Part shown: positions 52,053 through 60,663 of the stretch, piece after piece
How positions within the stretch are numbered: position 1 is the first letter of the stretch
How the letters are laid out: the number at the start of each line of letters is the position of its first letter
Assembly: GCF_029266855.1 (NCBI RefSeq)
Contig: NZ_JAQSWB010000001.1
Location: 496,001 to 560,000, forward strand
Reading direction: 5' to 3'
Source: Fluviicola sp.
GTDB lineage: Bacteria; Bacteroidota; Bacteroidia; Flavobacteriales_D; Crocinitomicaceae
DNA length: 64,000 nt
The notes under the pieces: model-generated
The model's input: the letters and a program-made list of their open reading frames with translations, nothing else
Database searches by the model: none
Told to the model about the DNA's origin: nothing
Translations under genes and position numbers: made by a program

Positions 52053-52910
52053 ATGAAACGTTTAATTATTGCTTTACAAAAATCAGGCAGACTCCGTGAG
52101 GGTTCTTTGAAACTGCTTAAAGAATGCGGACTGAAGGTAGATTACCGCGATGGTCAATTGAAAGTCATCACCTCCGATTATCCGGCAGAACTATTATTCC
52201 TTCGCAACAGCGACATTCCTCAATATGTAGCGGATGGAGTGGTAGACCTGGGGATTGTAGGTTCGAATCTATTGGAAGAGGATGAAAGTCCGGTAGAGAT
52301 CGTCCAGACGCTCAATTTTTCACAATGCAGGTTGTCTTTCGCTGTTCCCAAAACTTCAGGGATTCAAACCGCCCAAGATCTCCAGGGAAAACGCATTGCA
52401 ACTTCCTATCCGAATTCAGTACGGAAATACTTGCAAAAGGAAGGAGTGAATGCAGATATTCACACCATTTCCGGATCTGTAGAAATCGCACCATCATTAA
52501 ATTTGGCAGATGCAGTTGCAGACATTGTTTCAACGGGAAACACCCTGTTTCAAAACAACTTGCGCGAAGTATTTCCTTTCCTGTATTCCGAAGCGGTTCT
52601 TATAAGAGGACGGAATTTTGATTCGGAGAAACAAGCATTGCTGGATCAGTTAGTATTCCGCATTCAATCCGTTTTAGCTGCAAACGAAAATAAATACATC
52701 CTGTTGAATGTCCCAAAAGATCAATTAGATACGATTTGTCAGATTCTTCCCGGAATGAAAAGTCCAACCATTTTACCATTGGCAATTGAAGGCTGGGTAA
52801 GTGTTCATTCCGTTGTAAAACAAAAGGAAGTTTGGAAGATTGTGCAACAGTTGAAGGAGGCTGGTGCAGAAGGGATCTTAGTTTGTCCAATTGAAAAAAT
52901 GGTTTCATGA
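52053..52910 (+). CDS. hisG: ATP phosphoribosyltransferase (long form)
   Basis: 285 aa; first, feedback-controlled step of histidine synthesis (ATP + PRPP). Catalytic lobe ~1-210 (IALQKSGRLREGS; VDLGIVGSNLLEE; KRIATSYPNSVRKYL; SGSVEIAPSLNLADAVADIVSTG, the PRPP loop), then a ~75-residue ACT-like regulatory domain (LLNVPKDQLDTICQILPGMKSPTI), so it is the HisZ-independent form. Overlaps hisD by four bases (ATGA). Confidence 0.96.
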   Translation: MKRLIIALQKSGRLREGSLKLLKECGLKVDYRDGQLKVITSDYPAELLFLRNSDIPQYVADGVVDLGIVGSNLLEEDESPVEIVQTLNFSQCRLSFAVPKTSGIQTAQDLQGKRIATSYPNSVRKYLQKEGVNADIHTISGSVEIAPSLNLADAVADIVSTGNTLFQNNLREVFPFLYSEAVLIRGRNFDSEKQALLDQLVFRIQSVLAANENKYILLNVPKDQLDTICQILPGMKSPTILPLAIEGWVSVHSVVKQKEVWKIVQQLKEAGAEGILVCPIEKMVS

Positions 52911-55261
52911 AAGTTTTGATTAATCCATCCGAAAGCGAGTTGACCCTGGCGTTAAGTCGTCCGAAACTGGAGTCCGTAAATCTGGATTCTTTGATTTCGG
53001 AAGTGTTTGCTATGGTTGAAGCAGAAAAAGACGAAGCCTTAAAGAGATTCACCCTTCAATTCGATCAGGCAAGAACAGACTGTTTATTAGTTTCAGATAA
53101 AGAATTTGAAGAAGCAGAACAAGTTCTTCCGCCTAAATTGAAAACTGCCATTCAAACAGCAGCACAAAACATTGAACGTTTTCACAGATCCCAGGAAAAC
53201 AGAGAAACTGAAGTAGAAACAACTCCCGGAGTGCTTTGCTGGCGAAAATCTGTTCCGATTCAAACAGTCGGATTGTATATTCCCGGAGGAACGGCACCTT
53301 TATTTTCGACCGTACTTATGCTTGGCATTCCAGCAAAAATTGCCAGTAATCCGGTTCGTTATTTATGCACACCACCAAATAAAGTGGGGCGAATTCACCC
53401 TGCAATCCTATTTGCGGCCAAAACGGCAGGAATTGAGTCGGTTTACAAGGTCGGAGGAGCTCAAGCCATTGCAGCGATGAGTTTGGGAACCGAAAACATT
53501 CCGAAAGCAGACAAGATTTTTGGTCCCGGAAATCAATACGTGACAGCAGCAAAAGTCTACGCTCAGAGTTTGGGAATTGCAATTGACATGCCTGCCGGAC
53601 CATCCGAAGTGCTTGTTGCAGCAGATGATTCCATTCCGGCAGCTTTTGTGGCAGCTGATCTATTGGCCCAAGCCGAACACGGAACTGATTCACACGTCGT
53701 TTTTCTAACAGATAATCCGCAATACCTCCAAGAGGTGTTAGGGGAAGTTGAATATCAATTGAAGGAACTTCCAAGAGCAGAGATTGCCCGGGAAGCATTG
53801 AATTCAAGTGCAGCTTTTGTCGTTGAGGTGGAAAAATGGGCAGGTATCATTAATTCGTACGCTCCGGAGCATTTGATTGTTATGGGGGAATATGAAGACC
53901 TCCTGGCACGCAAGGTTACAAATGCCGGAAGCGTTTTTATCGGGAGGAATAGTGCCGAAAGTTTCGGTGATTACGCATCAGGAACGAATCACACTTTACC
54001 AACTGCAGGATTTGCACGTGCTTACAGCGGTGTTTCACTAGACTCTTTTGTAAAGAAAATCACGTATCAAAAAGTGAGTAATGAAGGATTGAAGAATCTT
54101 GGTCAAACTGTTATAACAATGGCGGAAGCAGAAGGATTACAGGGACACGCCAATGCAGTGAAAGTCCGGCTAAAAGCAGGCTTCGACTCCGCTCAATCTA
54201 CTTTTGTTCCTGGACTTAGCTCTCTTTTTGCTTCCATATCCGATATTGAGAAATTTATCCGGGAGGATTTGAGGAATATTCGTCAGTACAGCTCTGCCAG
54301 GGATGAATATGAAGGAATGGGCGAAGTGTTTTTGGATGCAAATGAAAACAGCCTCGTAACCGGATATAACCGCTATCCGGATCCGCAGCAAAAAAAGCTC
54401 AAAGAAGTGATAGCCGGAATAAAGGGTTTAAATCCCGATAAGCTGTTTTTAGGAAATGGTTCGGATGAAGTACTCGATTTGATTTTCCGCTTAACGACCT
54501 GTCCTTTTTTGGATTCCGTTGCTTACCTGAATCCTTCTTACGGGATGTATTCAGTGCTTACGCAAATAAATGGTTTGAGAACGAAGGAAATCAACCTGTC
54601 CGAAGACTTTCGGGTTACATCCTCTGAAATTCTACTTCAATCGAAAGGTGCTAAGTTACTGATTATCTGCAATCCGAATAACCCGACCGGAGGCGTGATC
54701 TCCAGGGAAGAATTGATCAGGATCGTCAGGGAATTTGAAGGATTAGTAGTTATTGACGAAGCATACATTGATTTTTGTCCGGCTTATTCTTTAGTTGATG
54801 AAGTGGAGAATTATCCCAACCTGATCGTGGTTCAAACGCTCTCCAAAGCTTATGGAATGGCAGGATTGCGTATTGGAATGGCTATCGCATCAAAGGAATG
54901 GATCACTGCTTTGAACCGGATTAAACCACCTTATAATTTAAGTTCACCCGTTCAGGAAACCGCAATGAAAGAGTTGGAAACAATTTCCTGGAAAGAGGTG
55001 CGAGCTGAGATCATCCGTGAACGGAAGCGCCTTTCAGATTATTTAAAATCCAATTCCGCTGTTACGAAGGTGTTTCCATCAGAAGCCAATTTCATCCTGT
55101 TCCGTGTGCCGGATGCTTCAAAGGTTTATAAAAAACTTATTGAAAATGGAATCGTGGTACGGGATAGAAGCAACTTGTTTAATTGTTCCGACACCTTGAG
55201 AGTAAGTATCGGTACGAAAGCAGAAAACGACCAATTCATTCAAATCATGCAAACATTATGA
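52907..55261 (+). CDS. hisDC: Fused histidinol dehydrogenase / histidinol-phosphate aminotransferase
   Basis: One uninterrupted 784-aa frame. Residues ~1-424 are HisD (GLYIPGGTAPLFST; GPGNQYVTAAKVYA; AEHGTDS; YAPEHLIVM; SFGDYASGTNHTLPT), which oxidises histidinol to histidine. Residues ~447-784 are HisC (LDANEN; NPNNPTGG; PLP Lys in TLSKAYGMAGLRIG). The ~22-residue linker AGFDSAQSTFVPGLSS.. carries DNA GGCTTCGACTCCGCTCAATC (54179-54198), like a repeat common between Bacteroidota genes. Both halves look active. The usual order is separate hisD and hisC genes. Confidence 0.9.
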   Translation: MKVLINPSESELTLALSRPKLESVNLDSLISEVFAMVEAEKDEALKRFTLQFDQARTDCLLVSDKEFEEAEQVLPPKLKTAIQTAAQNIERFHRSQENRETEVETTPGVLCWRKSVPIQTVGLYIPGGTAPLFSTVLMLGIPAKIASNPVRYLCTPPNKVGRIHPAILFAAKTAGIESVYKVGGAQAIAAMSLGTENIPKADKIFGPGNQYVTAAKVYAQSLGIAIDMPAGPSEVLVAADDSIPAAFVAADLLAQAEHGTDSHVVFLTDNPQYLQEVLGEVEYQLKELPRAEIAREALNSSAAFVVEVEKWAGIINSYAPEHLIVMGEYEDLLARKVTNAGSVFIGRNSAESFGDYASGTNHTLPTAGFARAYSGVSLDSFVKKITYQKVSNEGLKNLGQTVITMAEAEGLQGHANAVKVRLKAGFDSAQSTFVPGLSSLFASISDIEKFIREDLRNIRQYSSARDEYEGMGEVFLDANENSLVTGYNRYPDPQQKKLKEVIAGIKGLNPDKLFLGNGSDEVLDLIFRLTTCPFLDSVAYLNPSYGMYSVLTQINGLRTKEINLSEDFRVTSSEILLQSKGAKLLIICNPNNPTGGVISREELIRIVREFEGLVVIDEAYIDFCPAYSLVDEVENYPNLIVVQTLSKAYGMAGLRIGMAIASKEWITALNRIKPPYNLSSPVQETAMKELETISWKEVRAEIIRERKRLSDYLKSNSAVTKVFPSEANFILFRVPDASKVYKKLIENGIVVRDRSNLFNCSDTLRVSIGTKAENDQFIQIMQTL
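54179..54198 (+). repeat. Short CTTCGACTCCGCTCA repeat in the hisD-hisC linker
   Basis: GGCTTCGACTCCGCTCAATC encodes GFDSAQS. The word CTTCGACTCCGCTCA is, from recall, a widespread dispersed repeat in Bacteroidota intergenic DNA. Here it sits exactly between the two enzyme domains. Confidence 0.5.
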
Positions 55262-56394
55262 AAAAGAAAGTAATTTTTATTGACCGCGACGGAACAATTA
55301 TTAAAGAACCACCCGGTTTCCAGGTTGATTCATACGCTAAGCTGCAGTTTTTGGAAGGAGTCATTTCAGCCTTAAAAACCATTGTTTCCTGGGACGAATA
55401 CGAATTGGTTTTAGTAACCAACCAGGATGGCTTAGGCTCAGCAGTCTTTCCTTATGAGGATTTTATCGGGCCACATCAATTGATGCTGGATATCCTGAGA
55501 AGTGAAGGAATTGTTTTTTCCGAAGAATGTATCGACCGGTCTTTTCCCGAAGAGAATTCACTGAAGCGTAAACCGCGTACAGGTATGCTGACGAAGTATT
55601 TATCGGAAGAATATGATTTGAAAAACTCATTTGTGATCGGAGACCGCTGGACAGACGTGGAATTAGCGAAGAATCTCGGATGCCGGGCATTTTATATACA
55701 AACTCAGGAAATTGAAGTCGGAAGCGAATTGCAGTTCTCCCGGCAGGAACTCGAACATGTTATCCGACGAAAAGTACCAAGTTGGGCCGATTTGGTTTCG
55801 GATCTGCGATTGGGAACCCGGAAAATAAGCACTCGAAGAACTACGGCAGAAACAGACTGTTCACTTGTTCTGGACTTAGATGGAACAGGCATTTCGAAAA
55901 TTTCAACCGGAATCCACTTTTTCGACCACATGCTGGACCAATTGGCACGTCACGGACAATTGGACCTGGAATTGATGATGAAGGGGGATTTGCAGATCGA
56001 TGAGCATCACACAGTAGAGGATACAGCTTTAACCCTGGGTCAGGCTATTGATCAGGCTCTTGGATCCAAACGGGGAATTGAGCGTTATGGTTTCTGCTTG
56101 CCAATGGACGATTGTTTTGCTACCTGCGCCATAGATTTTGGAGGTCGGCCGGAGTTGATCTGGAAGGTGGAATTGAACCGGGAATTTGTGGGGAAGCTGC
56201 CGACGGAAATGGTTCAGCACTTTTTCAAATCGTTCTGTTTTACAGCACGTTGCAATATTTATATTCAAGCAACAGGTGAAAACGAACATCACAAAGTTGA
56301 AGCTATTTTTAAAGCTTTTGCGAAAGCCATCCTGATGGCAAAACGTCGAACTGGAAATCCGGATCTTCTTCCGACAACCAAAAACACGATCTAA
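55258..56394 (+). CDS. hisB: Bifunctional histidinol-phosphatase / imidazoleglycerol-phosphate dehydratase
   Basis: 378 aa from ATG 55258 (ATGA overlap with hisDC). HAD-type phosphatase ~1-165 (FIDRDGTIIKEPPG nucleophile DxD; LVTNQDGLGS; FVIGDRWTDVELAKNLG) and IGPD ~185-378 (GIHFFDHMLDQLARHG; DEHHTVEDTALTLGQA; with the metal-binding His clusters). Catalyses steps 7 and 9 of the pathway. The start inside hisC (55183) is rejected as it gives a non-family N-terminus. Confidence 0.95.
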   Translation: MKKKVIFIDRDGTIIKEPPGFQVDSYAKLQFLEGVISALKTIVSWDEYELVLVTNQDGLGSAVFPYEDFIGPHQLMLDILRSEGIVFSEECIDRSFPEENSLKRKPRTGMLTKYLSEEYDLKNSFVIGDRWTDVELAKNLGCRAFYIQTQEIEVGSELQFSRQELEHVIRRKVPSWADLVSDLRLGTRKISTRRTTAETDCSLVLDLDGTGISKISTGIHFFDHMLDQLARHGQLDLELMMKGDLQIDEHHTVEDTALTLGQAIDQALGSKRGIERYGFCLPMDDCFATCAIDFGGRPELIWKVELNREFVGKLPTEMVQHFFKSFCFTARCNIYIQATGENEHHKVEAIFKAFAKAILMAKRRTGNPDLLPTTKNTI

Positions 56395-57032
56395 TGAAAG
56401 TGGTAATTATCGATTATGGAGCAGGGAACTTATTTTCCGTACAGCAAGCCTTTAAAAGACTAGGAATTGAAACAATTTTAACGAATAATGAACAAGAAAT
56501 ACGTTCAGCCACACATGTTGTTTTTCCGGGAGTAGGACATGCCAAAAGCGCAATGAAACAGTTGAAAGATCATGGATTAGATGAAGTGATCCCAAAATTA
56601 ACACAACCGGTTTTGGGAATTTGTTTGGGAATGCAACTGATGTGCGGCTGGAATGACGAAGGAGATTTAGATGGCTTGGGCATTTTCCGGGTTCGAATTG
56701 AATCGATTCAATCACAGTTCACGAGTTCGAGAATTCGCGGATTATCCAAATGGCAAACAGACAAGTCAAGTAAAGAATTCGGAGATGGGACTTTGAATTA
56801 TCCCGTTCCTCACATGGGCTGGAACGACGTTCAATTAAACGGAAGATCGGAAGCGTTTTACTTCGTTCACAGTTATGCCGCAGCAATCTGCAAAGAAACC
56901 TGGGGAATTGCGTCTTATCCGGCTCCGTTTTCTGCTGCCTTAAAAAAAGATAATTTTTACGGCGTACAATTTCACCCTGAAAAAAGCGGAACGGCCGGAG
57001 AACAATTATTAAGTCAATTTTTAGCATTATGA
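56394..57032 (+). CDS. hisH: Imidazole glycerol phosphate synthase, glutamine amidotransferase subunit
   Basis: 212 aa class I glutaminase; supplies ammonia to HisF. IIDYGAGNLFSVQQAF start, catalytic Cys in GICLGMQLM (~residue 81) and the His-x-Glu pair in VQFHPEKSG near the C-terminus. An insertion of ~25 residues (ESIQSQFTSSRIRGLSKWQT..) follows the Cys domain. Overlaps hisB by one base and hisA by four. Confidence 0.95.
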   Translation: MKVVIIDYGAGNLFSVQQAFKRLGIETILTNNEQEIRSATHVVFPGVGHAKSAMKQLKDHGLDEVIPKLTQPVLGICLGMQLMCGWNDEGDLDGLGIFRVRIESIQSQFTSSRIRGLSKWQTDKSSKEFGDGTLNYPVPHMGWNDVQLNGRSEAFYFVHSYAAAICKETWGIASYPAPFSAALKKDNFYGVQFHPEKSGTAGEQLLSQFLAL

Positions 57033-57757
57033 TAGCAATACCCGCAATAGACCTCATTAACAAGCGTGTTGTGCGCTTACTGCAAGGGAATTTTAAGCAG
57101 CAAACATCTTATTTACTCGATCCGCTCGAGTATGCAAAGGAAATTGCAGAAAGCGGGCTGGAATATTTGCATTTGGTAGACCTTTCAGGTGCCAAAACCG
57201 GACAATTGGTTCATCAATCCCTGTTAAAAGAAATAGCTGCCAACACGAATCTAAAAGTTGATTTTGGCGGGGGAATCAAAAGCATTGAAGATATTGAAAG
57301 CTTACTGGAATCGGGAGCAAACCAAGTAGTGATCGGGAGTTTGTGTGTAAATGAACCGGAGACGGTTGTTATGTGGATCAAAGAATTCGGAACGGAGCGG
57401 TTCATTCTTGCGCTGGATACAGACGGGATAAGCCTGAAGATCAACGGCTGGCAGGATTCTTCAGGGAAGACCTTGGAAGAATCCATGAAGCATTTCAGTG
57501 AATTCAAAGACTTAACGATTCTTACAACCGATATCCGCAGGGATGGCACGGGAACAGGACCAAGTCTTGATCTGTACCAGGAACTTATGCAAAAATTCCC
57601 GGATCAGCGATGGATTGCAAGTGGTGGAGTAGAATCCATGTCCGATTTGAAAGAACTCAGGAAAACCGGCTGCTATGCTTGTGTCATAGGAAAAGCCCTG
57701 TTGGACGGAAAGATCACATTAAACGAATTAAAAGTTTTTAACGATGCAGGTATATAA
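57029..57757 (+). CDS. hisA: Phosphoribosylformimino-5-aminoimidazole carboxamide ribotide isomerase
   Basis: 242 aa TIM barrel. Catalytic Asp8 in AIDLINKRVVRL, phosphate loops DFGGGIKS (~75-82) and IASGGVESMSDL (~190-201), second Asp in TTDIRRDGTGTGPS (~170-180). Catalyses the fourth step. Overlaps hisF by 14 bases. Confidence 0.95.
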   Translation: MIAIPAIDLINKRVVRLLQGNFKQQTSYLLDPLEYAKEIAESGLEYLHLVDLSGAKTGQLVHQSLLKEIAANTNLKVDFGGGIKSIEDIESLLESGANQVVIGSLCVNEPETVVMWIKEFGTERFILALDTDGISLKINGWQDSSGKTLEESMKHFSEFKDLTILTTDIRRDGTGTGPSLDLYQELMQKFPDQRWIASGGVESMSDLKELRKTGCYACVIGKALLDGKITLNELKVFNDAGI

Positions 57758-58499
57758 ACGCATCATTCCCTGTTTGGATGTTCAAAACGGAAGAACAGTA
57801 AAGGGAATCAACTTCGAAGCAATACAGGATGCGGGCGATCCGGTTCAATTGGCTGGATTTTATGCCGGACAAGGCGCCGATGAGTTGGTTTTATTGGATA
57901 TTTCAGCTACGAATGAAGAACGGAATACTTTTCTTCCAATTGTGAAAGCTGTTGCAGCCCAGGTAAATATACCTTTTACAGTTGGAGGAGGAATCTCATC
58001 AGTTGAAGCGGCAAGAATGTTACTACGAAGCGGGGCTGATAAAATCTCCGTAAATTCATCTGCTGTTAAACGTCCGGAACTGATCTCGGAACTGGCAGGA
58101 GCATTCGGGAGTCAGTGTGTGGTTGTTGCGATAGATATCCGAAAAACAGGAAACAGCTGGACAGTTCACACACATGGAGGAAAACGCGACACCGGAATGG
58201 ACGCTTTGGAATGGCTTCAAAAAGCAGTTTTCCTGGGAGCTGGGGAATTACTTATTACATCCATGGATGGCGATGGGACGAAAAGTGGTTTCGCGCTAGA
58301 ATTTTACAAGAAAGCAGGGCAGCTTGTTTCCGTTCCGATCATAGCTTCCGGAGGAGCAGGAAAAGCGCAGCATTTTGAAGAGCTTTTCACACAAACTACT
58401 GTTACCGGTGGCTTGGCAGCGAGTATCTTTCATTTTGGTGAAATTTCTATTCTTGAATTGAAGGATAAATTAAAAATTAACAATAGAATACGTGTCTGA
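57744..58499 (+). CDS. hisF: Imidazole glycerol phosphate synthase, cyclase subunit
   Basis: 251 aa TIM barrel, partner of HisH. Asp11 in PCLDVQNGRTVKG and Asp ~131 in VVAIDIRKTG are the catalytic pair; VGGGISS (~81-87) and IASGGAGK (~221-228) bind phosphate. Makes imidazole-glycerol phosphate and AICAR. Followed two bases later by a lipoprotein gene instead of hisIE. Confidence 0.95.
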   Translation: MQVYKRIIPCLDVQNGRTVKGINFEAIQDAGDPVQLAGFYAGQGADELVLLDISATNEERNTFLPIVKAVAAQVNIPFTVGGGISSVEAARMLLRSGADKISVNSSAVKRPELISELAGAFGSQCVVVAIDIRKTGNSWTVHTHGGKRDTGMDALEWLQKAVFLGAGELLITSMDGDGTKSGFALEFYKKAGQLVSVPIIASGGAGKAQHFEELFTQTTVTGGLAASIFHFGEISILELKDKLKINNRIRV

Positions 58500-58501
58500 T
58501 T

Positions 58502-59230
58502 ATGAAAAAACAAAGAAATAAAACGAATCTTACTATCCTGTCAATTTGGGCAGTTGCACTAATAGTTTCCTGTAATGAAAAAACTGGTAAAAAGCCCCCA
58601 TCATCTGATCATTCGGATAAACAAATTGAAATCACTCACCCCAAACCTGTATTTGGCGATGAACAAAAAGAAGATAATCCGTTCGACATGTATAGTTGCT
58701 ATCCCTTGAATAGCATCTACATCTTTGAATCGCCGGTTGAAAATGCTTTTTTTGACAAATTGTGGAAGAAATATAAAACCAATGCTTTTTCAAAAGTAAA
58801 ACAGGGTAGAGAAATTTGTCTGGGAGATTACTGTCAATCCTATGAGATATTGACCAATTCAAAAGAGAATATTAAAATTTATTTCTTCAAAGGAGATGCA
58901 GGAGAGTATGGTTTTGACAATGCACAATATGTTTTCAGAAATGACAGTTTAATTTTTTCAAGGCATTTTGATTTGGATATTTTAGAATGGTCTACAGACA
59001 CATCATCCACCAGTTGGGATATTTCGGAGACTATTTGTTATTTGAAGAATAGAAGTGTGATTAAAAAAGAAAAAAAAGCGATAAGTTCAGATTTATCACA
59101 ATTTGATTATTCATTAAAAGAGATAACTCCAAAAAAAATCGGAAATATCTATTCCACTTGGTTAGAGGATACTAAAGCAGATATTCAAAGGGGGATAGAT
59201 CCCCAAAAAGAAGCAAAGAAATATGAATAA
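58502..59230 (+). CDS. Lipoprotein of unknown function inside the his operon
   Basis: 242 aa. Lipobox IVSC (Cys ~24), then a Lys/Asp/Ser-rich linker and a beta-rich domain (YSCYPLNSIYIFES, REICLGDYCQSYEIL, IKIYFFKGDAGEYGFDNAQYVFRN). No family recognised. It separates hisF from hisIE, which are otherwise contiguous in most his operons, and is visibly more A+T-rich with many AAA/AAT codons. This suggests later insertion. It is transcribed with the operon but is unlikely to have a role in histidine synthesis. Confidence 0.78.
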   Translation: MKKQRNKTNLTILSIWAVALIVSCNEKTGKKPPSSDHSDKQIEITHPKPVFGDEQKEDNPFDMYSCYPLNSIYIFESPVENAFFDKLWKKYKTNAFSKVKQGREICLGDYCQSYEILTNSKENIKIYFFKGDAGEYGFDNAQYVFRNDSLIFSRHFDLDILEWSTDTSSTSWDISETICYLKNRSVIKKEKKAISSDLSQFDYSLKEITPKKIGNIYSTWLEDTKADIQRGIDPQKEAKKYE

Positions 59231-59319
59231 GAAACTCAGTAATAGAATATCCTCCCCTCATTTTTCCTCCTGCGTCGAAGCTTTGGCACAAGCGTAAAAG
59301 GGAAGCAAAAAGCAGTATT

Positions 59320-59907
59320 ATGAAATACAACGAAAACGTATTAATTCCGGCAATTATCCAGGATTACAAAACAAGAGAGATTTTGATGCTGGGCTATATG
59401 AATGAAGAATCATTCAAACAAACTTTGGAAAGCAAATTGGTGACCTTCTTTTCACGTTCCCGGAATGAAATTTGGTTAAAGGGAAAGACTTCGGGTAATT
59501 ACCTGGAATTGGTTGATTGGTCATTGGATTGTGACGAAGACACCTTGCTCATTCAGGCGAAAGCTAAAGGTCCGACTTGTCATACGGGGGCTGTTTCCTG
59601 CTTTGGTGAGGTGAAACCAGCTCCGTTCGATACCCTGAGCAAACTCATTGATACGATAGATGATCGCTTTTCAAATCCGAAGGAAGGATCTTATATTCAA
59701 TCTTTGATTGAAAAAGGATTACCCAAAATTGCTCAAAAAGTAGGAGAGGAAGGAGTAGAGATTGTCATTGAAGCGATGCGGGATAAGCCTGAATTGTTCA
59801 AAGAAGAAGCGGCAGATCTGCTGTTTCATTATTTGATTCTGCTGAGAGCGAAAGAAGTAGGTTTGGATGAGATTTTAGGTGTTTTGAGTAGTAGAGTGAA
59901 GGAGTGA
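59320..59907 (+). CDS. hisIE: Bifunctional phosphoribosyl-AMP cyclohydrolase / phosphoribosyl-ATP pyrophosphatase
   Basis: 195 aa. HisI part ~1-100 (VLMLGYMNEESF-like ILMLGYMNEESF; SLDCDEDTLLIQ; GPTCHTGAVSC: zinc and Mg sites), HisE part ~105-195 (LIDTIDDRFSNPKEGSYIQSL; KVGEEGVEIVIEAM; EEAADLLFHYLILL). Catalyses steps 2 and 3. The last gene of the operon, about 90 bases after the inserted lipoprotein gene. Confidence 0.95.
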   Translation: MKYNENVLIPAIIQDYKTREILMLGYMNEESFKQTLESKLVTFFSRSRNEIWLKGKTSGNYLELVDWSLDCDEDTLLIQAKAKGPTCHTGAVSCFGEVKPAPFDTLSKLIDTIDDRFSNPKEGSYIQSLIEKGLPKIAQKVGEEGVEIVIEAMRDKPELFKEEAADLLFHYLILLRAKEVGLDEILGVLSSRVKE

Positions 59908-60126
59908 TAAGATGATATTGAGTATTGCTTATGTAGGAAGTTTCGCTGGATTTATAGAGTCGGGAGCCTAAACTGCCGTCGTGTGGGTAAATGAGCATGG
60001 TGACTTCTTTCCAGGATTCTTCGAATGCGTTATTTTGTCAGGAATGGATATTGAAACGATAGACTTACTGTGAACATGTTAACTCATTTATTTACAAAAC
60101 CAATTAACTAAATGGTTTACAAACTT

Positions 60127-60504
60127 TTACCAATGCTTCTCAAAATAAGCCTTATCAAAGACTTTTTCGTGGTGCTTGAATAAGGTACTTGCAGTGTTTT
60201 TCAGATTCATCTGGTCCTTTTTACCGAATAGTCTTGTCAGCATGGCAATGGGGAACAGGAATAAGTAGAAAATGAGTGTCAATACAATATTCGGAACGAT
60301 GTAGCTTAATACCAATGTCAGTTTCATCCATACGAAATCGATCTGTTTGGCAATGAAATTGGATAATACTCCTGCTAAACCTACAAAAAACGCTACCGAC
60401 AAGCTCCATTTCATTTTCGTGATGAGATAGACTAGTATAAAACCGACAACGATTGTCAGAACAGTTTTAGCAGGATTGGATGTCTTTTGTTTGGGAGCGC
60501 TCAT
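60127..60504 (-). CDS. SxtJ-like membrane protein (125 aa)
   Basis: Three hydrophobic segments (~14-30, 33-52 and 67-92) and a hydrophilic C-terminus (FGKKDQMNLKNTASTLFKHHEKVFDKAYFEKHW). Matches the SxtJ family, named after a gene of the saxitoxin cluster next to a carbamoyltransferase; function unknown. Last gene of the cassette carbamoyltransferase, SGNH-like, DUF5989, SxtJ; nine bases after the DUF5989 stop. The 219 bases between here and hisIE (59908-60126) hold no gene I can support. Confidence 0.8.
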   Translation of the reverse strand: MSAPKQKTSNPAKTVLTIVVGFILVYLITKMKWSLSVAFFVGLAGVLSNFIAKQIDFVWMKLTLVLSYIVPNIVLTLIFYLFLFPIAMLTRLFGKKDQMNLKNTASTLFKHHEKVFDKAYFEKHW

Positions 60505-60513
60505 AGTGAAAAC

Positions 60514-60663
60514 TTAGAACAAGGAATAAATAAACGGTGCAAGAGCACTGGAACCACCAAAAACAATCAAGACCCCGATTAAAAGAAGGACGATGATAAC
60601 CGGCGCCAGCCAAAATTTCTTTCGCTCTTTCATAAAGCGCCATAAATCGCGTAAAAATTCCAT
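60514..60663 (-). CDS. DUF5989 small membrane protein (49 aa)
   Basis: 49 codons, ATG 60663 to TAA 60514. Sequence begins MEFLRDLWRFMKERKKFWLAP and has one membrane helix (VIIVLLLIGVLIVFGG) and a short APFIYSLF end, matching the DUF5989 family, which co-occurs with SxtJ and carbamoyltransferases (recall). Its ATG abuts the stop of the SGNH-like gene (TAA 60664-60666). Too short for ordinary gene finders, but the family match and operon position make it solid. Confidence 0.85.
   Translation of the reverse strand: MEFLRDLWRFMKERKKFWLAPVIIVLLLIGVLIVFGGSSALAPFIYSLF

Noticed and set aside
52312-53052. Reverse-strand frames of 73 and 150 aa within hisG/hisD
   Set aside because: Shadows of strongly supported his genes.
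59908-60126. Possible gene remnant between hisIE and the SxtJ-like gene
   Set aside because: No frame keeps protein-like composition; only a weak AAACCA/TGGTTT hairpin is seen, without a T run.
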